Positions 1-5,565 of a DNA stretch of 5,864 nt are shown one piece after another. The first letter of the stretch is position 1. Every line of letters begins with the position of its first letter. The notes under the pieces are model-generated. The model had not been told where the DNA came from. It did not search any database and saw only the letters and a program-made list of their open reading frames with translations. The DNA is taken from positions 1-5,864 of the forward strand of contig DASSNG010000036.1 in assembly GCA_035688135.1 (NCBI GenBank), written 5' to 3'. This stretch comes from JAIFWC01 sp035688135. GTDB lineage: Bacteria; Patescibacteriota; Saccharimonadia; Saccharimonadales; UBA10212. Made by a program: the position numbers and the translations under genes.

Positions 1-38
1 CCATTTTATCTGCGGATACCCCGATAGCCGCTTCTCTC

Positions 39-47
39 TGTTAAAAT
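39..47 (+). promoter_or_regulatory. Putative extended -10 promoter of leuS
   Basis: TG at 39-40, one spacer base, then TAAAAT at 42-47 (5 of 6 matches to TATAAT) form an extended -10 element. No convincing -35 is visible upstream. The expected transcription start, about 7 bases beyond the hexamer, falls near base 54, only about 3 bases before the leuS ATG at 57. No Shine-Dalgarno sequence precedes that ATG; the leader is A/T-rich. The site is AT-rich, so a chance match is possible. Confidence 0.4.
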
Positions 48-56
48 TAAAACAAT

Positions 57-2939
57 ATGAGGCGGTACAACCCTAAGGAAATTGAGCCACGCTGGCAGAA
101 GATCTGGGAAGAATCCGGGATTTACAAGGCGACTGAAGACAAAAGCCGCCCCAAGAAATACATCCTGGAGTATTTTCCGTACCCCAGCGGCGCCGCGATG
201 CATGTTGGGCATGTGCGCAACTACACTATCGGTGACTGCGTCAGCCGGTTCATGCGGATGCAGGGCAACAATGTGCTTCACCCCATGGGCTGGGACGCGT
301 TCGGGCTGCCGGCTGAGAACTACGCAATAAAAACCGGCATCAGCCCCCAGAAAGCCGTGTCCCAGAATGTCCAGCGGTTCAAGAAGCAGCTGATGCAGAT
401 GGGCTTTTCTTATGACTGGAGCCGTGAAGTCAACAGCACCGACCCCGATTATTACAAATGGACACAGTGGTTCTTCTTGCTGCTATATAAGAAGGGCCTG
501 GCCTACCATCAGGAAAGCCTGCAGTGGTGGTGCCCTCATGATAAGACGGTGCTGGCGAACGAGCAGGTTGAGAACGGCCGCTGCTGGCGCTGCGGCAACC
601 TGGTAGAGAAAAAAGCCCTGAAGCAATGGTTCTTCAAGATTACGGACTACGCCGACCGGCTGGATGAGGATTTGGAAAAACTTGATTGGTCGCCGGCTAT
701 CAAGGCCATGCAGCATAACTGGATAGGCCGGAGCCGGGGAGCGGAAGTAAAGTTCAAAATAAAGGATTCCGAACACGTCCTAAAAGTATTCACCACGCGG
801 CCGGATACGATTTTTGGCGCGACGTTCCTGGTAGTGGCTCCCGAGCACGAAATACTTAACAAGTTATGTATTTCTGACAGCCATCGCCAGACCATCGACA
901 ATTACATACGCACGGCAGAGCGCAAGAGCGATATTGAGCGCCAGGAAACAGAGAGGGAAAAAACAGGAGTCTTTACGGGCGTCTACGCGGTTAACCCGGC
1001 GAACGGCAAGGAAATCCCGGTATGGGTCGCTGATTACGTGCTCCCGGGTTACGGCACCGGCGCCATCATGGCTGTGCCGGGCCACGATCAGCGCGATTAC
1101 GAGTTCGCCAAAAAGTTCGGCCTGCCTGTCAGCTTCGTGGTCGAACCAACTTATGGCCAGGCCCAAGGCGATGATATCCAGAGTGAGAAGGTGTTCGTGG
1201 CTTTACGCCGGCCTTCCGATAACTCCATAGCCGTGCTGAACTGGGGTCCAAGGCATAAGAACTGGGGCGGTAATCTGCTGATAGGCGGTACGGTAGAGGC
1301 CGGTGAAGAGCATACAGCCGCCGCCGGGCGCGAAATAGCCGAAGAAACCGGCTATAAGAACTTTAAACTGGTCAAAGAGGCTGAATTCAAGGGCCACGGC
1401 TATTTTTTCAGCAATACCAAGAACATAAATGTCCACGCTTCCGGCAAAGGTTATCTGTATGACCTGGTAGACGAAGAGCGGGCGGAGACAAAACTGGACC
1501 ATGGCGAAAAGAATAAGTTCACAGTCAGCTGGCAGCCGGCTTCAAAGGTCGCCGCTATGCTGGATGACGGCACGCACGAGGCCATGTATCGCTACTTGGT
1601 CTTAGACGAACCCTATACCGGTGAGGGCGTGATGACAAACTCAGAACAATATGACGGCATGGACTCCTCATCGGCCCGCGACAAGATTATCGAAGATTTA
1701 GCAAAGAAAGGCATCGCCAAGGAAAAAATTAACTATAAGATACGCGACTGGCTGATAAGCCGCCAGCGCTACTGGGGCGCGCCCATACCGATGATTCACT
1801 GCGGCAAGTGCGGGATACAGCCGGTCCCGGAAAAAGACCTGCCGGTGGTACTGCCGGAGCTGGAGAGTTATGAACCCAGCGGCGACGGGCGCAGCCCGCT
1901 GGCTAACGCGCCGGAGTTCGTCAGCGTCAAATGCCCGGCCTGCGGCGGCGAGGCCCGGCGAGAGACCGATACCATGGACGGTTTTGCCTGTAGCAGCTGG
2001 TATTTCTTGCGCTATGCCGATCCGCGTAATGACAAGCAGGCTTTTTCCCGCGACAGGGCTGATTTTTGGCTGCCGGTTGACGATTATATCGGCGGCGCCG
2101 AACACGCCGTGATGCACCTGCTGTACGCCCGCTTCTGGACCAAGGTAATGTTTGATGACGGCCTTATTGACTTTGACGAACCTTTCACGAGCCTGCGCAA
2201 CCAGGGGATGATTCTGGCTCCCGACGGCCAGAAGATGAGCAAAAGCAAAGGCAATACCATAGAGCCGGACGACTTGCTGGAGCAGGGCTACGGCGCGGAT
2301 TCCATCCGCCTGATGGAGCTGTTCATAGGCCCGTGGGACCAGGCCGTCAGCTGGAGCGTAGAGGGTATCGGCGGCACTTACCGGTTCCTGCAGCGCTACT
2401 GGACTCTGGCCGAAGAATTCCTGGCCGCGCCCGAGGGGGATAGCCCTGAAGGGCTTCAGATTACAGCCCAGGTCCATAAGACTATCAAAAAAGTTACCGA
2501 AGACCTGCGCCGGATGGACTTTAACACGGCTATAGCCGCCATGATGGAACTGGTGAACAGCCTTTATAAGGCCAAAGCCGAAAAAGGCATCGGCAGATCC
2601 GCCGCCTGGCGTTTCGCGCTGGAGACGCTGACCCAGCTGCTGGCGCCGTTCGCCCCGCATATAACCGAAGAAGTCTGGGAACACCTGGGCCATGAAAGCT
2701 CAGTCCACGTGTCCGAATGGCCGCGCTGGGATGAGAATCTGGTAACAGAGGAAGTCATCACCTTGGCGGTACAGGTAAACGGCAAGGTCCGCTCGCAGAT
2801 CGTCGCCGCGGCTGATATATCCGAACAAGACGCCGTCAGCGCCGCCAAATCCGATGAAAAAGTGGCGCCGTATATCCAGGGCAAAGAAATCAAAAAAGCG
2901 ATTTACGTGCCCGGCCGGTTAGTCAGCCTGGTTGTCTGA
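57..2939 (+). CDS. leuS: Leucyl-tRNA synthetase with an inserted NUDIX domain
   Basis: Cytoplasmic class I aminoacyl-tRNA synthetase that charges tRNA-Leu with leucine using ATP. The 960-residue protein shows the HVGH signature (49-52), the GWDAFGLPAENYA stretch (78-90), and KMSKS (726-730). The CP1 editing domain has TTRPDT (246-251) and GHDQRD (342-347), with D347 matching the universally conserved editing aspartate (E. coli D345), so proofreading looks intact. Cysteine pairs at C176/C179 and C582/C585 with C626/C629 look like zinc ribbons. An anticodon-binding region and the C-terminal domain with VNGKVR (907-912) follow. The short linker before KMSKS resembles the Bacillus type without the leucyl-specific insertion. 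About 150 residues (365-514) are extra and contain a NUDIX domain (separate entry). ATG at 57 gives the usual N-terminus (YNPKEIEPRWQ) but has no Shine-Dalgarno. It ends in TGA at the normal family C-terminus. Confidence 0.97.
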   Translation: MRRYNPKEIEPRWQKIWEESGIYKATEDKSRPKKYILEYFPYPSGAAMHVGHVRNYTIGDCVSRFMRMQGNNVLHPMGWDAFGLPAENYAIKTGISPQKAVSQNVQRFKKQLMQMGFSYDWSREVNSTDPDYYKWTQWFFLLLYKKGLAYHQESLQWWCPHDKTVLANEQVENGRCWRCGNLVEKKALKQWFFKITDYADRLDEDLEKLDWSPAIKAMQHNWIGRSRGAEVKFKIKDSEHVLKVFTTRPDTIFGATFLVVAPEHEILNKLCISDSHRQTIDNYIRTAERKSDIERQETEREKTGVFTGVYAVNPANGKEIPVWVADYVLPGYGTGAIMAVPGHDQRDYEFAKKFGLPVSFVVEPTYGQAQGDDIQSEKVFVALRRPSDNSIAVLNWGPRHKNWGGNLLIGGTVEAGEEHTAAAGREIAEETGYKNFKLVKEAEFKGHGYFFSNTKNINVHASGKGYLYDLVDEERAETKLDHGEKNKFTVSWQPASKVAAMLDDGTHEAMYRYLVLDEPYTGEGVMTNSEQYDGMDSSSARDKIIEDLAKKGIAKEKINYKIRDWLISRQRYWGAPIPMIHCGKCGIQPVPEKDLPVVLPELESYEPSGDGRSPLANAPEFVSVKCPACGGEARRETDTMDGFACSSWYFLRYADPRNDKQAFSRDRADFWLPVDDYIGGAEHAVMHLLYARFWTKVMFDDGLIDFDEPFTSLRNQGMILAPDGQKMSKSKGNTIEPDDLLEQGYGADSIRLMELFIGPWDQAVSWSVEGIGGTYRFLQRYWTLAEEFLAAPEGDSPEGLQITAQVHKTIKKVTEDLRRMDFNTAIAAMMELVNSLYKAKAEKGIGRSAAWRFALETLTQLLAPFAPHITEEVWEHLGHESSVHVSEWPRWDENLVTEEVITLAVQVNGKVRSQIVAAADISEQDAVSAAKSDEKVAPYIQGKEIKKAIYVPGRLVSLVV
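1149..1598 (+). other. NUDIX domain inserted in the LeuRS editing domain
   Basis: Residues about 365-514 of LeuRS are absent from textbook bacterial LeuRS, where the strand ending in VVEP runs almost directly into the segment seen here as TGEGVMTNSEQYDG (521-534). The insert carries a perfect NUDIX box, G-x5-E-x7-REIAEETGY, at residues 411-433 (bases 1287-1355), with E426, E429 and E430 as the expected metal ligands. A beta strand with VFVALRR (379-385) precedes it, and KGYLYDL and FTVSW strands follow, so a whole NUDIX fold appears present. The reading frame is continuous on both sides and base composition resembles the flanks, which suggests an old, stable insertion. The substrate is unknown. 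NUDIX enzymes hydrolyse nucleoside diphosphates linked to another moiety, such as Ap4A, a known side product of aminoacyl-tRNA synthetases; linking the two here is inference. Confidence 0.9.
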
Positions 2940-2943
2940 CCTA

Positions 2944-2973
2944 TTGTAATTTTTGCTGTTTTTAAGGTATAAT
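2944..2973 (+). promoter_or_regulatory. Sigma70-type promoter of rpmF
   Basis: TTGTAA (2944-2949, 4 of 6 to TTGACA), an 18-base spacer, and a perfect TATAAT (2968-2973) lie just after the leuS stop. Transcription would start near 2980, giving a leader of about 42 bases before rpmF. The position in the first gap longer than 60 bases after leuS supports a separate transcription unit for rpmF and probably the genes after it. Confidence 0.65.
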
Positions 2974-3021
2974 TAGGCCAAGCTACAAGTTAAATTAGGG
3001 TTCGAAAAGGAGTATTTAAAA

Positions 3022-3162
3022 TTGGGTAAACCAAAAAAAAGGACGTCTTCCCGCCGTACGGGCATGCGCCGGAGCCATCTGGTGAATAAGCTGGCCCGGA
3101 GAGTCAACGCCAAAAGCCCGGTCAAAGTGGGCGCTTCCAAAAAACCTTCGACCGAAGCCTAA
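3022..3162 (+). CDS. rpmF: 50S ribosomal protein L32, short cysteine-free form
   Basis: A 46-residue, strongly basic protein of the large ribosomal subunit. It begins MGKPKKRTSSRRTGMRRSH, matching the L32 N-terminal pattern (M-x-x-PK-(K/R)-(R/K)-TS-x-x-R-R-x-x-RR). Standard L32 is about 55-60 residues with a CxxC...CxxC zinc ribbon in its second half; here that half is replaced by a Lys/Ser/Ala-rich tail without any cysteine, so it is a zinc-independent form. The start is TTG, chosen because AGGAG (3008-3012) stands 9 bases upstream and because it gives the conserved N-terminus; no in-frame ATG precedes it. The consensus promoter at 2944-2973 serves it. nusB follows after a 72-base gap. The identification rests on the N-terminal half only. 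Confidence 0.85.
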   Translation: MGKPKKRTSSRRTGMRRSHLVNKLARRVNAKSPVKVGASKKPSTEA

Positions 3163-3208
3163 CCTGTAGCCGCAAAGCCGCTGGAGTATACTTAAATAAG
3201 TGGCTCGC

Positions 3209-3214
3209 TATAAA
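3209..3214 (+). promoter_or_regulatory. Possible -10 element before nusB
   Basis: TATAAA lies 20 bases before the nusB ATG, within the 72-base rpmF-nusB gap. It has no clear -35 and no TG extension. A second -10-like TATACT (3187-3192) sits inside an 8-base palindrome AGTATACT (3185-3192). No hairpin with a T-run separates rpmF and nusB, so read-through from the rpmF promoter is equally plausible. Confidence 0.25.
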
Positions 3215-3234
3215 AGCAAAGAAAGATTAACAAC

Positions 3235-3702
3235 ATGAGCGCTAATCGTCATCTTGGCCGCATTGTAGCCCTCCAAACTCTTTACGAAGAAGATTTTCGC
3301 AAAGAAATGGACGATCCGGGTATTAATCTGGACGAAGTTTTGGAGCGTAACATTGGGCGTTATGATGAGACGATAGAGGATAAGGACTTTATCGGGGAAT
3401 TAGTGCGCGGCGTGCATGCCAGGCAGCAGGAGCTGGACGACATTATCCGTCCGGTAGCTCCGGAATGGCCCATAGAACAGATTGCCAGGATGGACAGGGT
3501 GATACTTCGTATCGGCGTCTATGAACTGCTGTTCGAGGAAGGCGTGCCTCCTAAAGTTGTTATAAACGAAGCCGTGGAACTTGCGAAAGCATTCGGCGGC
3601 GACAATTCTTCAAAATTCATCAACGGTGTTTTAGGGACGATTCTGCGAAACAGCGAGGAATCGGAATCCCCCAAACCCAAACCAAGTACTAAAAAAGGAT
3701 AA
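3235..3702 (+). CDS. nusB: Transcription antitermination protein NusB
   Basis: A 155-residue all-helical RNA-binding protein that, with NusE (S10), binds boxA in rRNA leader transcripts and supports antitermination and rRNA folding. The N-terminus NRHLGRIVALQTLYEEDF (4-21) is the family start, and the most conserved stretch runs from about residue 86 to 137, including MDRVILRIGVYELLF (86-100), VVINEAVELAKAFGGDNSSK (108-127) and FINGVLG (128-134). The last 17 residues are a polar SER/PRO/LYS tail beyond the usual fold. The ATG at 3235 is preceded only by purine-rich sequence (AAAGAAAG), a weak Shine-Dalgarno. It is followed after 9 bases by the NUDIX gene, whose Shine-Dalgarno overlaps the nusB stop region, so the genes are almost certainly co-transcribed. 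Function in rRNA synthesis fits the rnc gene two positions downstream. Confidence 0.95.
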   Translation: MSANRHLGRIVALQTLYEEDFRKEMDDPGINLDEVLERNIGRYDETIEDKDFIGELVRGVHARQQELDDIIRPVAPEWPIEQIARMDRVILRIGVYELLFEEGVPPKVVINEAVELAKAFGGDNSSKFINGVLGTILRNSEESESPKPKPSTKKG

Positions 3703-3711
3703 TCAGCCAAG

Positions 3712-4209
3712 ATGATGAAAAGGCCAAAGCCGATTTCCGGCTTGCGTAATTTTGTTAAGACCCACCGCCCGGCTATCAAAGAAGTGGTCCGCGAGCCAAC
3801 CGCCGGCGGCATCGTGTATCGCCGCAACAAAGCCGGCCAGCTTGAGATACTTCTGATTGCCGACTCCAAGACCCGCTGGACGATTCCCAAAGGGCATATA
3901 GAGGAAGGCGAGACGCCGGTACAGACCGCCGAAAGGGAAATCCAGGAAGAGACCGGCCTGAAAGAGATGAAGATGCTCGACTGGCTGGGAAAGATAAACT
4001 TCCGGTACCGCAGGGTGGATACCCTGGTGCTTATGACCACGGAAATCTTTCTGGTAGAGGCCCAAGGTGATACCGATAAGATAATCCCCCAGGAGTGGAT
4101 GAAGGGCATCAAGTGGTTCCCGGTAAACGAGGCTTTGGATAAGATCGAATATGAAGACATCGGCAAGCTTATGCTGTTAGCGTTAAAGAAAATCAGAACC
4201 AGAAGCTAG
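3712..4209 (+). CDS. NUDIX hydrolase, Ap4A/Ap6A-hydrolase-like
   Basis: A 165-residue cytoplasmic NUDIX hydrolase. The catalytic box G-x5-E-x7-REIQEETGL is complete at residues 61-83, with metal-binding glutamates E76, E79 and E80. It is preceded by TAGGIVYRR (30-38), an ILLIAD strand (46-51) and W56-TIPKGH, a pattern recalling the diadenosine polyphosphate hydrolase branch; this sub-assignment is from resemblance and the substrate could instead be another nucleotide. A basic N-terminal extension of about 25 residues (MMKRPKP...) precedes the fold and could touch RNA. ATG at 3712 is followed directly by a second ATG at 3715; the nearest Shine-Dalgarno-like AAGGA (3695-3699) is 12 bases upstream of the first. 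It sits between nusB and rnc in a tight operon, which suggests a housekeeping clean-up role. It is the second NUDIX domain in the window after that inside LeuRS. Confidence 0.92.
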   Translation: MMKRPKPISGLRNFVKTHRPAIKEVVREPTAGGIVYRRNKAGQLEILLIADSKTRWTIPKGHIEEGETPVQTAEREIQEETGLKEMKMLDWLGKINFRYRRVDTLVLMTTEIFLVEAQGDTDKIIPQEWMKGIKWFPVNEALDKIEYEDIGKLMLLALKKIRTRS

Positions 4210-4226
4210 GAGATTCAGAGTTTATC

Positions 4227-4958
4227 ATGGACGTCAGTAAATATCAGGATTTCGCCAGCCGCCATTTTGGCGGGTTTGGCGATATCAACCTATTAGTCAC
4301 AGCCTTTACGCACCGTTCGTACCTGAACGAGCACAAAAAGACGGCATCCGGCCACAACGAGCGCCTGGAGTTTCTTGGCGACGCCGTTCTGGAGCTGGTG
4401 GTCACTGAATACCTGTACGGGAATTACGAAGAGCCGGAAGGTATCCTGACTAACTGGCGCAGTGCTCTCGTAAGGACCGAAAGCATCAGCGCCGCCGCGG
4501 CCCGTGAAGGCTTCGAGCCGCTGCTGCGGCTAAGCCGGGGAGAACGCCGCGGTTCGGAACGGGCCCGCCAGCAGATACTGGCGAACGCCTACGAGGCCGT
4601 TACCGGCGCGCTGTACTTAGATAAAGGCTACGAAGCCGCCAAGGAATTCATTTCCCGGACTTTGCTGACTACCTTTGAAACCATACTTCAATCAGGCGCC
4701 TGGCTGGATCCTAAGTCGCGGCTGCAGGAACTGGTCCAGAACAAAGAAGGATTTACGCCCGTATATAAGGTCATAAGCGAAGAAGGCCCGGATCACGACA
4801 AGCTGTTCGTAATCGGTGTATTCGTGGACGGAAAACTTATGGGACGGGGCAGCGGCCCGAGCAAACAGGCGGCCCAGGTCGCCGCCGCTACGTCGGCTAT
4901 CAAAGCCTATTCATCCGCCCCATCAAAAAAGACCGAATCCTCTAACACCTTGACGTAA
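4227..4958 (+). CDS. rnc: Ribonuclease III
   Basis: A 243-residue double-strand-specific endoribonuclease that processes rRNA precursors and structured mRNAs, acting as a dimer. The catalytic domain (about 1-150) carries the signature NERLEFLGDAVL (44-55), giving E45, E48 and D52, and ILANAYEAVTGALYLD (117-132) with E123, equivalent to the essential E. coli E117. The residue matching E. coli D114 is N120, a substitution at a metal-site position. A double-stranded RNA-binding domain follows (about 162-228) ending in the typical GxGxSKQAAQVAAA pattern (208-221), then a polar tail. AGGAG (4208-4212) overlaps the stop of the preceding NUDIX gene and lies 14 bases before the ATG, longer than usual, but the chosen ATG gives the normal family length. 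It shares a transcript with nusB and the NUDIX gene; its last codons contain the -35 of the rpsP promoter. Confidence 0.97.
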   Translation: MDVSKYQDFASRHFGGFGDINLLVTAFTHRSYLNEHKKTASGHNERLEFLGDAVLELVVTEYLYGNYEEPEGILTNWRSALVRTESISAAAAREGFEPLLRLSRGERRGSERARQQILANAYEAVTGALYLDKGYEAAKEFISRTLLTTFETILQSGAWLDPKSRLQELVQNKEGFTPVYKVISEEGPDHDKLFVIGVFVDGKLMGRGSGPSKQAAQVAAATSAIKAYSSAPSKKTESSNTLT

Positions 4959-4978
4959 AGTGTTCATATCTGTAAAAT
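4950..4978 (+). promoter_or_regulatory. Sigma70-type promoter of rpsP, overlapping the rnc end
   Basis: TTGACG (4950-4955, 5 of 6 to consensus), a spacer of exactly 17 bases, and TAAAAT (4973-4978, 5 of 6) make one of the best promoter matches in the window. The -35 is formed by the last two sense codons of rnc (Leu TTG, Thr ACG). Transcription would start near 4985, leaving a leader of about 36 bases before rpsP. Confidence 0.7.
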
Positions 4979-5003
4979 AATTGAGAAGTTTGTAAACATC
5001 CTA

Positions 5004-5019
5004 AGGAGTAATTACTTTT
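5004..5019 (+). promoter_or_regulatory. Possible hairpin sequestering the rpsP ribosome binding site
   Basis: The 10-base palindrome AGTAATTACT (5007-5016) overlaps the rpsP Shine-Dalgarno AAGGAG (5003-5008). In RNA, 5004-5009 can pair with 5014-5019 (four Watson-Crick and two G-U pairs, 4-base loop AAUU), covering most of the Shine-Dalgarno and the bases just before the AUG. The stem is weak, so any effect on translation is speculative. Confidence 0.3.
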
Positions 5020-5020
5020 A

Positions 5021-5500
5021 ATGCTTGCTATCAGATTGCAGCGCACCGGCCGTAGCGGCCACGCCCAGTTCAGAATCATCGTCCAGGACAGCCGTTTCAG
5101 TCCTACGCGCGGCAGGGTTGTCGCGTATCTGGGAAGTTATAACCCGCACACCAAAACGGCTACTGTAGACAGCGAACAGGCCGCAAAATACCTGGAAAAT
5201 GGCGCGCAGCCCTCTGACCGGGTGGCCCGCCTGCTCCAGAAAGAAGGCGTAAAGCTGCCGTCGTGGGTAAGTCTTAGCGAACCAAAGAAGCGGGATGTGC
5301 GCAATCCTGAAAAGCGCCGCAGTACGGCTCCCGCCCAGCCTGAAGCTCCGGCCCCCGGAAATGAAGCTCCTTCGGAAACCGAAGCAGAAGCGCCCGCAGC
5401 CGAAGAAGCCGCCTCCGAAAAGCCTGGAACAGAAGAAGCCCCCCAGCAGCCGGCGGAAACCCCCGCTGAAACCGAATCCGAAGAAAAACCAGCTGAATAA
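5021..5500 (+). CDS. rpsP: 30S ribosomal protein S16 with a long acidic tail
   Basis: Small-subunit ribosomal protein that binds 16S rRNA during assembly. Residues 1-83 form the complete S16 domain: MLAIRLQRTGR (1-11), the FRIIVQDSR stretch (17-25), LGSYNPHT (37-44) and GAQPSDRVARLLQKEG (61-76). S16 is usually about 80-100 residues; this one has 159. After a basic linker (about 85-101) comes a low-complexity tail (102-159) made almost only of Ala, Pro, Glu, Ser and Thr, with 16 Glu and 2 Lys and no aromatic residue, so it should be disordered and acidic. The ATG at 5021 has AAGGAG at 5003-5008, 12 bases upstream, and gives the conserved N-terminus. Its own promoter lies at 4950-4978, and khpA follows after 96 bases, as rpsP and ylqC/khpA are neighbours in many Gram-positive bacteria. 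Confidence 0.96.
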   Translation: MLAIRLQRTGRSGHAQFRIIVQDSRFSPTRGRVVAYLGSYNPHTKTATVDSEQAAKYLENGAQPSDRVARLLQKEGVKLPSWVSLSEPKKRDVRNPEKRRSTAPAQPEAPAPGNEAPSETEAEAPAAEEAASEKPGTEEAPQQPAETPAETESEEKPAE

Positions 5501-5508
5501 ATAGCTGG
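5489..5508 (+). repeat. Perfect inverted repeat spanning the rpsP stop codon
   Basis: CCAGCT (5489-5494) and AGCTGG (5503-5508) are exact reverse complements around an 8-base loop that contains the TAA stop (5498-5500). The transcript could form a 6-pair hairpin. No T-run follows, so it is not a standard intrinsic terminator; mRNA 3'-end protection or processing is possible. Confidence 0.5.
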
Positions 5509-5520
5509 CAAATCTAACAT

Positions 5521-5536
5521 CCGGCGATTGAGCCGG
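5521..5536 (+). repeat. GC-only inverted repeat upstream of the khpA promoter
   Basis: CCGGC (5521-5525) and GCCGG (5532-5536) are exact reverse complements around a 6-base loop. The sequence that follows (CTGTTATAATT) has no T-run and is instead the khpA -10 element. The repeat therefore occupies the spacer region of that promoter and could be a weak rpsP terminator, an operator, or chance. Confidence 0.45.
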
Positions 5537-5537
5537 C

Positions 5538-5546
5538 TGTTATAAT
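5538..5546 (+). promoter_or_regulatory. Extended -10 promoter of khpA
   Basis: TGTTATAAT is a perfect extended -10 (TG, one base, TATAAT at 5541-5546). No good -35 is seen at 17 bases upstream, which extended -10 promoters can tolerate. Transcription would start near 5553, giving a leader of about 44 bases before khpA. Confidence 0.6.
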
Positions 5547-5565
5547 TAAAGGACAGTAACAAGCA

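Noticed and set aside
712..2230. Loss of the leucyl-specific insertion before KMSKS as an unusual deletion in LeuRS
   Set aside because: The E. coli and Thermus enzymes have this insertion, but Bacillus-type LeuRS lacks it, so the short linker here is a normal variant.
1698..2693. 331-residue open frame on the minus strand inside leuS
   Set aside because: It lies wholly opposite the KMSKS half of leuS, whose protein is clearly conserved. The antisense translation shows no recognisable domain, and long antisense frames are expected in GC-rich codon usage.
2937..2939. TGA as a recoded sense codon at the end of leuS
   Set aside because: The protein ends exactly where LeuRS proteins normally end (VPGRLVSLVV), and read-through would add only ten unrelated residues before TAA, overlapping the rpmF promoter.
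2917..2960. Terminator-like hairpin at the leuS end
   Set aside because: GTCAG (2922-2926) can pair with CTGAC (2936-2940), but the stem is only 5 pairs with a 9-base loop, and the first T-run begins about 10 bases later. That is too weak and too far to call a terminator.
3519..4166. Minus-strand frame opposite the nusB end and the NUDIX gene
   Set aside because: Both plus-strand genes carry clear family motifs over this stretch. The antisense product is low in recognisable features.
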